Source: Purshia tridentata
Taxonomy: Eukaryota; Streptophyta; Magnoliopsida; Rosales; Rosaceae
Length of the DNA stretch: 63,778 nt
NCBI GenBank assembly: GCA_003254885.1
Contig: QANT01006803.1
Location: 1-63,778, forward strand
Reading direction: 5' to 3'
Shown here in pieces: positions 62,064 to 63,778 of this stretch. Numbering within the stretch: position 1 is the stretch's first letter; each line of letters starts with the position of its first letter. The notes beneath the pieces are model-generated. The model did not search any database. It was not told the DNA's origin and saw nothing but the letters and a program-made list of their open reading frames with translations. The translations under genes and the position numbers were made by a program.

Positions 62064-62502
62064 AAAAAGAGGTAAAAATGAAAGAGAAGAATAAAATTGC
62101 AAGTTTGGTACTAAAATGAGTACCAAATCGATGATGTTGGATTGCCAAATTGGTAATATGACAATAATGTGAGAATGTTGAGTCGAGTGTGTTATTCCAC
62201 ATTGAAAAATTAAAATTTTTTTAAAAAGATTGGAACATCCAACAACTCACCTATGCGTCACTTAAGTTAAATAAGTGAACAACTCATAAAAAAGAGGTAA
62301 AAATGAAAGAGAAGAATAAAATTGCAAGTTTGGTACTAAATCGATGATGTTGGATTGCCAAATTGGTAATATGACAATAATGTGAGAATGTCGAGTCAAG
62401 TGTGTTATTCCACATTGAAAAATTAAAATTTTTTAAAAAGATTGGAACATCCAACAACTCACCTCTGCGTCACTTAAGTTAAATAAGTGAACAACTCATA
62501 TT
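62064..62502. repeat. 225-bp tandem duplication
   Basis: Copy 1 (62064-62288) and copy 2 (62289-62502) match almost base for base, with a small deletion of about 13 bases in copy 2 after GTTTGGTACTAAA. The high identity suggests a recent duplication. Non-coding. Confidence 0.88.
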
Positions 62503-63778
62503 TGATGATGTAAAGCACGTGTAGCTATATGACTTAACGCACGTGAGTGAATGTGACTATGACTTTGATACCATAACCTTAAACTAATTTGGTATAAGAT
62601 GAAATGTGTAAGACCCATATAAACATTTATACACAATTATATTTTTGTTAATGTAAAGCAACACATTCTGCATTCTGATACATGGACTAGCAGTAGTGCA
62701 TGTGTAGAAAGCAAGCAATTAGGTATTCCTAAGTTTTCAATATGCATATGTAGGTGTAGTGCTGTCATATAGTAGATCTCTATCGCTATCAATGAAGTAG
62801 TAGGTTTTTTCTTTTTCTTTTTCCTTGAAGTGCATGCACTGTGAAGAAGAAGGTATGAAACTTTGAACCATATATTAAAATAAAATGGATTTAGCATTAG
62901 GTTAGGGAATTGCCAAATTAGCCCCTAATTAAGGACACCCCACTTGCTCTGCTCTGCCAATTAAGGACACCACATAGGTGAGTTATAGGGCATGGATATG
63001 ATTCCATATACAGCTGGATCTCCCATATATTAGTAACCAATAGACTAGAATAATAGCTCAACTTGATGTTGAAGTGAATTAGGATTAGCTACTTATTTAT
63101 ACCCAATTTGGGACTCTGGCCAACCACGAACTAAGAGAGGATGATTAAACTAATTTAAAAATAGTCTGTGTAATTTTAATGTCCAATTTTAACCTAATAT
63201 GAATCCCAAACTGAACCTGAACCTTATTCATATTGTATTAGAGACTTAAGAGTAGTTAACTACACTTTTCATCATAATTCAACTTGATTAAATTTTGCAA
63301 ACGTGGCTAGCATAGAACCAACCAATTAACCCTTTCCTCTATCATAAACGATCCAAACAACTTTCTTTTGGAATATTCTGAAAAAGAAAAAGACGGGTTT
63401 CATAATTCTCTCATTGGGTGATGAATCTGATGCAAGGAGTTAAATTTCGGTTCTGTGGAAATTTCAGAAAATTTTAAATTTCGACAGAAGTTAAATAGAA
63501 ATGACGGAAATTACTATTAAAATACGGAAATTTTGAATGATACTTTACTATATGTTTATTTAACATATTATCTACTACTTTGATAAAAAACATTGAAGAA
63601 ACCAAATTATATAATGAGTTTCATGTGATATAAGATGAATATAATGCGCGCTGGAGACAAATACCGTACAAAAAATGGTTCACTAATTAATAATTACATA
63701 TGTTTTATTGAATAAATACCTTAGTTTTATTTATACTATAACTTTGAATCATAAATTAAACATAAATAATCATATAAT

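Larger units (their letters stand above)
58810..63778. other. Gene-free AT-rich region, about 5 kb
   Basis: No gene recognised on either strand. It contains a 33-bp tandem duplication at 60981-61046, a (GA)n tract near 60807-60828, and a ~225-bp tandem duplication at 62064-62502. It may carry promoter sequence of a gene to the right. Confidence 0.5.

Overview
This is nuclear DNA of a flowering plant. Genes are split by GT-AG introns, intergenic DNA is AT-rich, and transposon remnants are plant LTR (Copia), LINE and foldback types. The proteins match eudicot families closely, so I infer a eudicot, probably a rosid. A Rosaceae origin is only a guess. No rRNA, tRNA, CRISPR array or bacterial-style operon was seen. 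Exon coordinates were worked out by hand from splice signals and reading-frame phase; introns close in phase in every model, except that the first exons of both polygalacturonase genes remain unresolved.

Left part (1-19.8 kb), repeat-rich and accessory-like: two GH28 polygalacturonase genes on the minus strand (1713-3903 and 17311-19771) flank a tandem array of DUF247 (UPF0481) genes. The array has three units. Unit A (4.4-9.4 kb) carries a DUF247 pseudogene broken by a solo LTR and by an internally deleted Copia element. Unit B (9.7-10.8 kb) keeps only the upstream region. Unit C (12.8-17.0 kb) has an intact 440-residue DUF247 gene. Units A and C also share a detached copy of the DUF247 C-terminal tail and a LINE reverse-transcriptase relic. 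The first 250 bases of the window resemble the PG1 promoter, so another polygalacturonase gene probably lies just outside the left edge.

Middle part (21.6-41.7 kb), conserved single-copy genes: UAP56/RH56 mRNA-export helicase (minus), BSD2-type Rubisco-assembly zinc-finger protein (plus, divergent from the helicase), a class I carboxylesterase (minus), an SPX1/SPX2-type phosphate sensor (minus) with a PHR1-binding site in its promoter, and RDR6 (plus), the RNA-dependent RNA polymerase of tasiRNA and RNA silencing, reconstructed at 1195 residues.

Right part (42-63.8 kb): a solo LTR (42780-43453), a SHINE-clade AP2/ERF cuticle regulator (minus), a phospholipase D alpha (plus, 812 residues), a Gag1-like clamp/DUF4050 protein (plus, 169 residues), then about 5 kb with no recognisable gene. 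The genes share no obvious pathway; this is ordinary plant gene order.

Most noteworthy: two non-canonical GC-AG introns, well-delimited retroelement relics with target-site duplications, a 364-bp foldback element just upstream of RDR6, and the DUF247/polygalacturonase array with its detached membrane tail. I did not find something I would defend as a wholly new biological system.
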